A stretch of 24,666 bases of DNA from the IMG/VR virus record IMGVR_UViG_3300049491_000833, positions 1 through 24,666 of that record, one strand, 5' to 3'. Below are positions 5,493-11,265 of this stretch, one piece after another. A program made the position numbers and the translations under genes. The first letter of the stretch is position 1. Each line of letters opens with the position of its first letter. The notes below the pieces were generated by a model. It did not search any database, was not told where the DNA came from, and saw only the letters and a program-made list of their open reading frames with translations. This DNA comes from a virus.

Positions 5493-6623
5493 GTGGGTTG
5501 GCCAGAGCCACATAGAGGTGAATGGCGAGGTGTCTACCGAGACGCCAACGGGAAACGCAGGAAATCGACAACAACGTTCCGGTACAAAGCTCAAGCCCGT
5601 GAATGGGCAGAGTCCCAAGAACGCGCAGCCAAAACGGGCCGCGACCCCGACGCCGGCCGCATCTTGTTGAAAGTATGGATCAGCCGTTGGGAAACCGGGA
5701 GAGTAGTCGAGCGCACCACCCAGGCCTCCGATCAAGGTCGTATCCGCGAAATCGTTGACCGCTTCGGCGACACCCCACTCGAGGACCTGTCACCAATGGC
5801 CATCTCGACGTGGTGCAAACAGCAATCAAAGGACGGGCGGGGCCCGGCCACCGTCGCGAAGTACCACCGGCTCCTCTCACGCATTCTGAACGACGCCGTC
5901 CAGGAACGGCTAATCACGGAGAACGTCGCGAAGTTCGTGAAGGTCTCCCTACCGACCACGCACAAGGAGACGTACCTGACGCGGGGGCAGGTCGACGAGC
6001 TGATGCGACTGTCCGAGTCCCCCGTGGTGATTCGCACCCTGGCGTACACAGGCCGTAGGTGGGGGGAGTTCGCCGGCCTACACAAGGGCGACGTCGATTT
6101 TCTGCGCGGCGTGATGACGGTGTCCCAGACGGTGACGGAGGTGTCCGGGAAGTACATGATCAAGCCGTACCCGAAAGGCCGCCGCCCGATCCAGGTCCCG
6201 GTCCCTCAGCACGTGCTGGACGCCCTCGCCGGGCACATGGCGCAGACTCCGCCGATCGTGTGCGGCTTGGAACGTGAGGACGGGAAGCCCCACAGGTGCT
6301 CTGGCCTGATCTTTCACACCGACCGCGGGAAACCCCTCTCACGCTGGGTGTGGCCCAGGACTCATCTTCTTCCACACCTGAGCGCTGCCGGGTGCCCACC
6401 AGAGACCACCACGCACGACCTTCGGCACACCTACGCGTCGTGGCTGATTCAGGACGGCGTGTCCCTACGTGTCGTGCAGAAGCTGCTTGGGCACAAGTCG
6501 ATTGTGACGACGGAGCGGTACTCACATTTGGAGGCCGACACAGGTTTGGATGCGGTCCGGAAAGCCCTGGACACCACATCTGACCCCACAGATGGAGAGT
6601 CTGAGGGGCAGTCTTTCGCCTGA
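5493..6623 (+). CDS. int: Tyrosine-family phage integrase (376 aa)
   Basis: All catalytic parts of a tyrosine recombinase are present: Arg I in AYTGRRWGEFAGL (R189), a lysine in KPYPKGRRPIQV (K224 or K228), HDLRHTYASW (H308, R311), and LGHKSIVTTERYSHL (H334, nucleophile Y343). The N-terminus (RGVYRDANGKRRKSTTTF) is an AP2-like arm-binding domain, and residues about 60-150 form the SAM-like core-binding domain. Length is typical. GTG at 5493 is chosen because AGGGG lies seven bases upstream and the protein then starts as relatives do; the frame is open further upstream into the repeat region. It recombines attP at 6649-6698 with a tRNA-Thr gene in the host. Confidence 0.93.
   Translation: MGWPEPHRGEWRGVYRDANGKRRKSTTTFRYKAQAREWAESQERAAKTGRDPDAGRILLKVWISRWETGRVVERTTQASDQGRIREIVDRFGDTPLEDLSPMAISTWCKQQSKDGRGPATVAKYHRLLSRILNDAVQERLITENVAKFVKVSLPTTHKETYLTRGQVDELMRLSESPVVIRTLAYTGRRWGEFAGLHKGDVDFLRGVMTVSQTVTEVSGKYMIKPYPKGRRPIQVPVPQHVLDALAGHMAQTPPIVCGLEREDGKPHRCSGLIFHTDRGKPLSRWVWPRTHLLPHLSAAGCPPETTTHDLRHTYASWLIQDGVSLRVVQKLLGHKSIVTTERYSHLEADTGLDAVRKALDTTSDPTDGESEGQSFA
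6570..6590 (+). repeat. Candidate P-arm integrase arm-type sites inside the int 3' end
   Basis: GACACCACA (6570-6578) and CTGACCCCACA (6580-6590) are two near copies of the CTGACACCACA repeat found on the other side of the attP core at 6788-6811. They lie in the last codons of the integrase. Arm-type function is inferred. Confidence 0.4.
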
Positions 6624-6648
6624 AAGTGGCTGTGACCTGCTGGTTTGT

Positions 6649-6698
6649 TGGGGCCGACGGGGGGACTCGAACCCCCAACATCCGCTTTACAAGAGCGG
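6649..6698 (-). other. attP: attP core: 3' part of a tRNA-Thr(UGU) gene
   Basis: On the minus strand the segment reads as the anticodon stem-loop (CCGCT-CTTGTAA-AGCGG, anticodon TGT), a five-base variable region, a perfect T arm (GGGGG-TTCGAGT-CCCCC), the 3' acceptor strand and CCA. The upstream side (CTGTTCAC and beyond) has no D arm or 5' acceptor strand, so this is a tRNA fragment and not a gene. It lies 26 bases after the integrase stop, the usual place for attP. Integration would restore the host tRNA. Confidence 0.85.
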
Positions 6699-6787
6699 GT
6701 GAACAGGCTGGTTCCGCGCCTGTTTCGTATTTCCCCAGGGAAACCATGCCCACAGGTGTTGTTTTGTTTACGTAGTTGATAACAGTT

Positions 6788-6835
6788 CTGACACCACACC
6801 TGACACCACACCTGTACTGCGAGGCGTGGTGTCAG
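6788..6835. repeat. Candidate P'-arm sites: CTGACACCACAC twice plus an inverted copy
   Basis: CTGACACCACAC occurs in tandem at 6788-6799 and 6800-6811, and the inverse GTGGTGTCAG at 6826-6835, which overlaps the stop codon of the fibre gene. Similar copies occur at 6570-6590 on the other side of the core. The arrangement is that of arm-type sites bound by a tyrosine integrase. Confidence 0.55.
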
Positions 6836-7848
6836 GCGGGCAGGTCGTCAGAGGTGAGCGTCCACGCCTTCAAGTTCCGGAAGCGTGCGGTGTAGTTGTA
6901 GGCGAAGAATCCGGGGTAAAGGTTTTGGGTGCCACCGGGAGACTTGTAGTGCGTGGAGTACCGCCGAACGCCGTCGATGTAGCAGACGACGCGGCTGCCA
7001 CCGAGGACCATCCGCACCTTGTGCCAGTCGTTGGAGAGCGTCGTAAATCCGAACGTCCCCCACGATGTACTAGCCAAAGCCTCGACCCGCCCCGCGCTGC
7101 GCCCGTCGAGTCGAAGCACGATGCAGTTGTCATTCACCGACGCATCAAACAGCCCGACCCCTGTGATGGAGTTGGTGTCGTCGGCGCCGAGAAGTTCGAC
7201 CTCGACCTCGACAACGATTTGGATTGCGGGGTCGGTGATTGGTGTCGTCACAGGTGCGCACCTACGCCACTGACCCCCACCGGGCGCCAGTTGCACCTGA
7301 CCGGTAACAAGAGTTGTCGTGCCACTCCCCGCGCTTGTGAGCCCGCTAGTTGTATCGAGCGCGAGGTTGTGCGAGGCGTTCCAGGTGAACCCGGCACCGC
7401 CGGCGTGCGTGTGGTCGCCCGCTGACACAGTCCCAGCCCCGGCACCGACGTCTTTCGTCGCTGCGTCACCCAGCCCAAGGTTGTCCCGGGCGGTTACGGC
7501 GCTAGCCAGGTCGGACAGGTTGTTGGATTTGAGGGGGTAGATCGAGTGGTCTGGTGCGTCCGCGCCGTCTGCACCGGCCGGGCCCGTGTCCCCTTGGGGG
7601 CCCTCTGGTCCTTCGGGACCTTCTGGGCCCTGAATGCCCTGGATTCCCTGCGCACCCGCGGCCCCAGCGTCACCCTGTGGGCCCTCCGGGCCTTCGGGGC
7701 CTTCATCCCCAGGCACACCCTGCACCCCTTGAATCCCCTGGATGCCCTGGATTCCTTGGATGCCCTGCGCCCCGGTGTCACCCTGCGGCCCGTCCGGGCC
7801 CGGTATCCCAGGTGGGCCTTCCGGGACATACACAATTTCGGTTGTCAC
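6832..7848 (-). CDS. Collagen-like tail fibre with C-terminal LamG/ConA-like domain (338 aa)
   Basis: Residues 11-97 are 29 uninterrupted Gly-X-Y triplets (GPP, GIP, GIQ, GPE and others), which form a collagen-like trimeric stalk. A tail-fibre linker follows (SNNLSDLASAVTARDNLGLG, then DAATKDVG), and then a beta-rich domain with WHKVRMVLGGSRVVCYIDG, typical of a concanavalin/LamG sandwich that may bind a surface glycan. GTG at 7848 has GGAGG eight bases upstream and overlaps the previous stop (GTGA). The product is a likely receptor-binding fibre. It lies beside attP, with the lysis genes and an opposite-strand block separating it from the tail genes. It may be exchangeable. Confidence 0.8.
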   Translation of the reverse strand: MTTEIVYVPEGPPGIPGPDGPQGDTGAQGIQGIQGIQGIQGVQGVPGDEGPEGPEGPQGDAGAAGAQGIQGIQGPEGPEGPEGPQGDTGPAGADGADAPDHSIYPLKSNNLSDLASAVTARDNLGLGDAATKDVGAGAGTVSAGDHTHAGGAGFTWNASHNLALDTTSGLTSAGSGTTTLVTGQVQLAPGGGQWRRCAPVTTPITDPAIQIVVEVEVELLGADDTNSITGVGLFDASVNDNCIVLRLDGRSAGRVEALASTSWGTFGFTTLSNDWHKVRMVLGGSRVVCYIDGVRRYSTHYKSPGGTQNLYPGFFAYNYTARFRNLKAWTLTSDDLPA

Positions 7849-8219
7849 AGTGTTACCTCCGGGGAGACACGAATTTTGCCCATCGCCCAACGTTCACGGC
7901 CATACGGGCCGTCAAGCTCAACCTGGTAATCCCCCACCGTCCACGTCCACGGCGTGGAGTCCGCATGCCCAACGGAGAGAGTGATCCAAATGTCTGTGGG
8001 GTAATCCGGGTCATCCACAACGCTGACTGTGATGTCAGCCAACAGGTCACCGGCCGGTTTCTGGCCCTTCCGAACCTGGCATTCACCCGTGAAATCGGCC
8101 GCATCCAAATCGACCCCGGCCAAATGTCGGCGCCACCCGTGAGACCAATCCGCGCCCTGAGGGACCAACAAGTCCTGTTCCACGTGGGCCGCCAGGTCCA
8201 CAACCCGCAGTTTCGGCAT
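7845..8219 (-). CDS. BppU-N-like baseplate/fibre-attachment protein (124 aa)
   Basis: The product starts MPKLRVVDLAAHVEQDLLVP and follows the pattern of phage proteins with a BppU N-terminal-like domain: a strand with 'VPQGADWSHGW', a central ADFTGECQVRK, then WTVGDYQVELDGPYGRERW and a final GKIRVSPEVTL. In other phages such domains join receptor-binding fibres to the baseplate. The stop overlaps the start of the collagen-like fibre (GTGA), supporting a joint role as adaptor. The ATG at 8219 has only a weak ribosome site, and a start further upstream in the open frame cannot be excluded. The family call is by pattern. Confidence 0.55.
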   Translation of the reverse strand: MPKLRVVDLAAHVEQDLLVPQGADWSHGWRRHLAGVDLDAADFTGECQVRKGQKPAGDLLADITVSVVDDPDYPTDIWITLSVGHADSTPWTWTVGDYQVELDGPYGRERWAMGKIRVSPEVTL

Positions 8220-8347
8220 ACCGTGAAGTGTCCCACGGCACAACCAACACCTACGGTGAGGCGCAACGGTACCGAGGCAAACCCACAACACCCTGAAAAC
8301 CTGCCCGGCCTGCCCCTACAGTCACCCCAACACCAACGGGGGTGCAA
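8220..8347. other. Divergent intergenic gap
   Basis: About 130 bases separate the leftward fibre pair from the rightward accessory genes. Promoters for both should lie here, but no convincing -35/-10 pair was seen on either strand. A GGGGG run just before 8348 is the ribosome site of the rightward gene. Confidence 0.3.
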
Positions 8348-8737
8348 GTGAGAACAGAAGCAGTCCTAGCGATCGCCTGCGGGATCGTCTTATTCGGGTT
8401 CGGAGTCAAAGAAACACTTGGCCCTGACACCCCGGACGGCACAGACGTCACCTACACAGCCGACTGCGATTACGTCCTCGACTTCGACGCCGGACATCAG
8501 CTCGTCGCCACCGCGTTCGTCTCCAACAACTCGGACGGGCCTGTGAAAGTTGATGTTGTGGCGACGTGGCGGCAGGCAGGTAACCCACCCATCACCGTGT
8601 CCAGAACGTTGACGTTGGCCGAAGACCGAACCGACGTTGAAGTTCACCTGAACAGCCCAGCGACCGACACCGAGATCGAACTGCTCCAAGTGTTGGACAA
8701 CGCAGACCAATGCACCGTCACAGCAACCCTCAAATGA
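8348..8737 (+). CDS. Predicted exported or membrane-anchored accessory protein (129 aa)
   Basis: The N-terminus (RTEAVLAIACGIVLFGFGV) is a single hydrophobic segment without a lipobox, so the product is either secreted or anchored with its body outside the cytoplasm. The rest is beta-rich and acidic with two cysteines (in TADCDY and NADQCTV) that could form a disulphide and an immunoglobulin-like sandwich. GTG at 8348 is chosen for the preceding GGGGG; GTG at 8342 is also possible. No family is recognised. Its opposite strand to the structural genes and place near attP suggest a gene expressed from the prophage, perhaps acting on the cell surface. That role is inferred. Confidence 0.6.
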   Translation: MRTEAVLAIACGIVLFGFGVKETLGPDTPDGTDVTYTADCDYVLDFDAGHQLVATAFVSNNSDGPVKVDVVATWRQAGNPPITVSRTLTLAEDRTDVEVHLNSPATDTEIELLQVLDNADQCTVTATLK

Positions 8738-8748
8738 AGGACCAGACA

Positions 8749-9000
8749 ATGGCTGATGTCACAGTCAAATACACCGGCGGCCCCATGGGTGTGAGTGCTT
8801 TGGCGCAGATGCTCCGCGCCGAGGGCGTCACAGTCACCTACGAGGCCCCTCAGGAGAAACGCAGCGCCGAGCAGGTCGTCGAGGCTGTCGTCGTGTATGT
8901 GGCGTGCAAGGGCGCAGATGCGGCGATCGCGGCGGCCCTGGCAAAGTTCCGGCAGTCCAGGTTCGGCGGGACATCTACAGCGGAAACAACCGACGAGTAG
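8749..9000 (+). CDS. Small alpha/beta protein with Ala-rich C-terminal helix (83 aa)
   Basis: The product reads MADVTVKYTGGPMGVSALAQ, then a strand (GVTVTYEAP), a helix (AEQVVEAVVVYVACKG) and an Ala-rich helix (DAAIAAALAKFRQSRFGG). AAGGA lies seven bases before the ATG, 11 bases after the previous gene. It resembles short hypothetical proteins of actinophages. It also faintly recalls small 'effector-associated' domains with a G/A-rich helix, but that resemblance is weak. It is probably co-transcribed with the exported protein upstream. No catalytic motif is visible. Confidence 0.6.
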   Translation: MADVTVKYTGGPMGVSALAQMLRAEGVTVTYEAPQEKRSAEQVVEAVVVYVACKGADAAIAAALAKFRQSRFGGTSTAETTDE

Positions 9001-9026
9001 CGCGGCGATTCTGTGCTGTGTTGGGG

Positions 9027-9055
9027 TTGACACCCACACACACGGGGGATAGTTT
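9027..9055 (+). promoter_or_regulatory. Rightward promoter of the accessory operon
   Basis: TTGACA (9027-9032) is a perfect -35 consensus. After exactly 17 bases comes TAGTTT (9050-9055), which fits the actinobacterial TANNNT -10. A leader of about 50 bases follows before the first gene at 9111. The sequence suggests expression without phage factors, thus from the prophage. Confidence 0.6.
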
Positions 9056-9110
9056 CATCTCACAAGGGAAGCCGTTAGGGCAAGCCCCGCTCTCCACGGG
9101 AGAACATCTC

Positions 9111-9437
9111 ATGCCTAGCCCACGCTGGGACCGCCTCGTCGAAACACTCGCGAAGTCCGGAATCACCGACATCAAGGTCACCGAACGTCAGTACTCGGAA
9201 GACCGCTGGGGTCAAGGAGTCCGCTTCGGCGTCTCCCGCTCGATCATCATTCGCACGCCCACCGGCCTCATTGAAATCGGGGACGAGTGGTGGAGTAAGA
9301 ACAGGGATGTGTGGATCGGGTGGATGGTTGTCCGTGAAGACAACTACGGCATTGTCAAAAAATATTGGCAACCGACGAAGAAACGCTCCGAGGTAGCAGA
9401 CAGAGTCCTCACCGCCCTAGAGGAGGCGGGGGCGTGA
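9111..9437 (+). CDS. Unknown protein, first gene of the accessory operon (108 aa)
   Basis: The product starts MPSPRWDRLVETLAKSGITD (helix) and continues with IKVTERQYSEDRWGQGVRFG and a beta-rich middle with several tryptophans (IGDEWWSKNRDVWIGWMVV). It ends in a charged helix (KRSEVADRVLTALEEAGA). ATG at 9111 has GGAG eight bases upstream and follows the promoter at 9027. No transmembrane segment, Cys cluster or catalytic motif is seen. The stop overlaps the next gene as GTGA. Function unknown. Context suggests one product of a four-gene prophage-expressed unit. Confidence 0.65.
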   Translation: MPSPRWDRLVETLAKSGITDIKVTERQYSEDRWGQGVRFGVSRSIIIRTPTGLIEIGDEWWSKNRDVWIGWMVVREDNYGIVKKYWQPTKKRSEVADRVLTALEEAGA

Positions 9438-9658
9438 GCCGCGCCGACCTGGTCATCACGTACGGGGACACGTTCACAGTCGCAAGGGACGAAGACGGGT
9501 ACCTGGCGGTCAAAGTCCAAAACGCGGCGTTCGTTGAAGAACCCCGCTGGATCTTGCCGCCAATGTCAGAACGCGACAGGTACTTGGACGCACTGATCGC
9601 AGCCCTGAAGAATCTACGGGACACACCTGACGACAAAGACTGGGGGAACCCCAAGTGA
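9434..9658 (+). CDS. Unknown protein, second gene of the accessory operon (74 aa)
   Basis: Product beginning MSRADLVITYGDTFTVARDE. Beta strands (DTFTVARDEDGYLAVKVQN) precede a tryptophan-containing loop and a helix (DRYLDALIAALKNLRD). GTG at 9434 lies behind a strong AGGAGG and overlaps the preceding stop by four bases. The frame is open upstream, but the overlap and ribosome site settle the start. No family is recognised. Its fold could be a small beta-alpha unit like that of the next gene, since both have strands around a D-G turn. Confidence 0.6.
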   Translation: MSRADLVITYGDTFTVARDEDGYLAVKVQNAAFVEEPRWILPPMSERDRYLDALIAALKNLRDTPDDKDWGNPK

Positions 9659-9840
9659 CACACAGTGAGTTCGAATCTGAAGCGGTGTTCGTTGGGTCCA
9701 CGGTGACTGGCTTTTTCCAAGTCCTCCCTGACGGTGACGGGTTCGTCGTTGAGATGCAGTCCGGGACGTGGCGCCGGTTGGCGTGGTTCGACAACCACGA
9801 TGACGCCGTGAGCTATGCGAACAAAAGGATGTGGCTGTGA
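9655..9840 (+). CDS. Unknown small protein, third gene of the accessory operon (61 aa)
   Basis: The product, starting MTHSEFESEAVFVGSTVTGF, is beta-rich (FFQVLPDGDGFVVEMQSGTW) and ends with a short helix (DDAVSYANKRMWL). The GTG start overlaps the previous stop (GTGA), and its own stop overlaps the GTG of the HTH gene. No motif points to a reaction. It could be a small partner protein of the operon. Confidence 0.55.
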   Translation: MTHSEFESEAVFVGSTVTGFFQVLPDGDGFVVEMQSGTWRRLAWFDNHDDAVSYANKRMWL

Positions 9841-10262
9841 CCCCCATTGAGTTGAAAGCCCGCCGCGAGGCTCTGGGTTTGTCCCAGGCCGCCCTGGCGT
9901 CAATGTTGGACGTCGCACAAAACACGGTGTCCCAATGGGAAGGCGGGCAACGCCGAATCCCCGAAGGGATAGGTGCGGAACTCGCCGCGTGTGAGGACCT
10001 CGTTGACGAATTCGTTCACCGCACGTTGGTTCAGATCACCAACACTCCGGGTCCCAAGATTGTGTTCACCCACGCATCCGACGCTGCGATGTGGGTGGCG
10101 CAACCGCAACTTCACGGCAAGGCCGCGGTGCTGCACAGGGTCGCAGCGGCAAGGGCTGTTGATGAGTTGCGCCGCCAAGGGGTTCCCACGGTGATCGTGG
10201 ACTGGGCCGAGGCCGGTGCGGCCCTGGATAGGTTGCTGCCTACCAGGGGTGTGGAGAGTTAG
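9837..10262 (+). CDS. XRE/DUF1870-like HTH protein closing the accessory operon (141 aa)
   Basis: The N-terminus is a clear helix-turn-helix: MTPIELKARREALGLSQAAL, then MLDVAQNTVSQWEGGQRRIP and PEGIGAEL (residues 1-50). The spacing is like DUF1870/YdiL-type regulators. The C-terminal half (about 60-141) is an alpha/beta domain (PGPKIVFTHASDAAMWV, VPTVIVDWAEAGAALDRLLP) without a recognised catalytic motif. GTG at 9837 is preferred to 9831 because of the AGGA spacing and the GTGA overlap. It could autoregulate the operon or be the antitoxin-like part of a small system. The gene meets the last lysis gene tail to tail with a 4-base overlap. Confidence 0.75.
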   Translation: MTPIELKARREALGLSQAALASMLDVAQNTVSQWEGGQRRIPEGIGAELAACEDLVDEFVHRTLVQITNTPGPKIVFTHASDAAMWVAQPQLHGKAAVLHRVAAARAVDELRRQGVPTVIVDWAEAGAALDRLLPTRGVES

Positions 10263-10459
10263 ACGTTGCCGCCTTGTGTGAGGTGTTGTCCGAGCCACGC
10301 GCCGCCACCTGTGCAGACAATCAGGGTGACAGCCCTGCCTGCCCGTGTGTCGCAGCGGCACACGCCCTGCAAGGTCCTTGTCAGCGTTCGGCCCTTGTGG
10401 TGTCGCCACGCTGTGAACTCAAGGACAGCACCAACGGTGCCCAGAGCGGCCCACGGCAT
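10259..10459 (-). CDS. Small membrane protein after the holin (66 aa)
   Basis: The product starts MPWAALGTVGAVLEFTAWRH and has a basic middle (HHKGRTLTRTLQGVCR). A second hydrophobic stretch, AVTLIVCTGGGAWLGQHL, makes one or two membrane segments likely. The ATG directly follows the holin stop (TAGATG), so translation should be coupled. Membrane proteins in this place in actinophages are often taken as holin partners or spanin-like factors, but the function is unproven. The stop codon overlaps that of the convergent HTH gene by four bases. Confidence 0.6.
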   Translation of the reverse strand: MPWAALGTVGAVLEFTAWRHHKGRTLTRTLQGVCRCDTRAGRAVTLIVCTGGGAWLGQHLTQGGNV

Positions 10460-10720
10460 CTAGTCGACCTGGGTGCGTGGGGTGTGTGGTGCGCTGTAGG
10501 CGGCCAGGAAACTTCCTGCGGCGGCCAACAGGGCAACGACAAGGGTTGACACGGGGCTGGGGACTGCTGCGACGGCGGCCTCAGCGGCTGATGCGGTTGC
10601 GGGGGCACCCCACACCGTGACACCCAACAGCCACACTGTGAACAGGGCGAACGCTGATCCGGCACCAGATCCGGCCAACCCTGCGATCACTTTGGTTTCA
10701 ATCCGGGCCCTGGTTCGCAT
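10460..10720 (-). CDS. Holin (86 aa, two membrane segments)
   Basis: A basic N-terminus (MRTRARIETK) is followed by two hydrophobic segments: about residues 11-38 (IAGLAGSGAGSAFALFTVWL and beyond) and about 57-75 (VSTLVVALLAAAGSFLAAYS). A short polar link with the motif AVAAVPSPVS lies between them. Size, topology and place beside the endolysin match actinophage holins, which open the inner membrane at the time of lysis. Proteins upstream and downstream are also predicted membrane proteins, so lysis may use a set of them. Confidence 0.8.
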   Translation of the reverse strand: MRTRARIETKVIAGLAGSGAGSAFALFTVWLLGVTVWGAPATASAAEAAVAAVPSPVSTLVVALLAAAGSFLAAYSAPHTPRTQVD

Positions 10721-10723
10721 CGG

Positions 10724-11134
10724 TTATGACCTTCCTCGTGGGGGCTGTTTCATGTCCTGCTGAATCTGGCGTTGCGTGTCCTCGATACGCCGTATCGCGT
10801 CATACGTCGAAGAGCCCCCGTTCGGGCGCCACTCTGACTCCACAGTTTTCAGGCGGTTATCGATCGGCTGAATCACTTCGGTGTTGATGCGAAGCACAGC
10901 GTCAGCGAGGTCAGCTTTCACCGCACCCACGTCGTCTTTCACCGCTTTCACCGCAGTTTTGACCGCTGTGATGTCGTTCTGGACCGGCATCAACGACAAC
11001 GTCAAATCGTTCTTCAGTGGGTTCACGATGGTGTACTTCACGAGTACCGACAGCACCCCACCGATGGCGATGAGATACAGCGCGAACTGTCCGATGGTCA
11101 CAACCCAGCCACCCACGGCGTCGACGGGTTCCAC
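10724..11134 (-). CDS. Membrane-anchored coiled-coil protein of the lysis region (136 aa; DUF2746-like)
   Basis: One transmembrane segment lies at about residues 9-34 (VVTIGQFALYLIAIGGVLSV). Long heptad-like helices follow (NDITAVKTAVKAVKDDVGAV and NTEVIQPIDNRLKTVE) and then a polar tail. This resembles the DUF2746 proteins found in the lysis regions of mycobacteriophages and relatives. An in-frame stop directly before the GTG at 11134 fixes the start. It might regulate holin assembly or span the envelope like a spanin. These are inferences from position. Confidence 0.6.
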   Translation of the reverse strand: MEPVDAVGGWVVTIGQFALYLIAIGGVLSVLVKYTIVNPLKNDLTLSLMPVQNDITAVKTAVKAVKDDVGAVKADLADAVLRINTEVIQPIDNRLKTVESEWRPNGGSSTYDAIRRIEDTQRQIQQDMKQPPRGRS

Positions 11135-11137
11135 GGG

Positions 11138-11179
11138 TCAGGCCTGCGCATGGGGGCAGTCCTGTCGTCGATGATTCAT
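11138..11179 (-). CDS. 13-codon minicistron in the lysis region
   Basis: The frame MNHRRQDCPHAQA starts with an ATG overlapping the stop of the 29-residue gene (ATGA) and has GGAAAGGA upstream. It ends three bases before the GTG of the coiled-coil membrane protein, which has a poor site of its own. It may serve only to pass ribosomes to that gene. The peptide may have no function. Confidence 0.3.
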   Translation of the reverse strand: MNHRRQDCPHAQA

Positions 11180-11265
11180 GGCGTTAGTCCTTTCCCGGGA
11201 TGGCGCCCCCACCATCGGATCAACCTGTAGACACCCCACCTGCATGTGCAGGAGCTCTCGTTCAT
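11176..11265 (-). CDS. 29-residue basic, Trp-rich peptide after the endolysin
   Basis: The product, MNESSCTCRWGVYRLIRWWG and a short tail, has Cys-x-Cys, five arginines and three tryptophans. It starts at an ATG overlapping the endolysin stop (ATGA) and ends at a stop overlapping the next minicistron. The composition resembles cationic, membrane-active peptides. Only the overlaps and composition support it as a gene. Confidence 0.4.
   Translation of the reverse strand: MNESSCTCRWGVYRLIRWWGRHPGKGLTP

Noticed and set aside
6649-6698. A complete tRNA gene
   Set aside because: Only the anticodon arm, T arm and 3' acceptor strand can be folded; no D arm or 5' acceptor strand lies upstream, so it is an attP fragment.
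7558-7818. CRISPR-like or non-coding tandem repeat
   Set aside because: The periodicity is nine bases and reads as Gly-X-Y codons; there are no unique spacers of constant length.
7554-8351. Rightward open frame of 265 codons
   Set aside because: It is antisense to the collagen-like repeats, whose Gly-Pro codons keep the opposite strand open. The product is Pro/Arg/His-rich with no motif.
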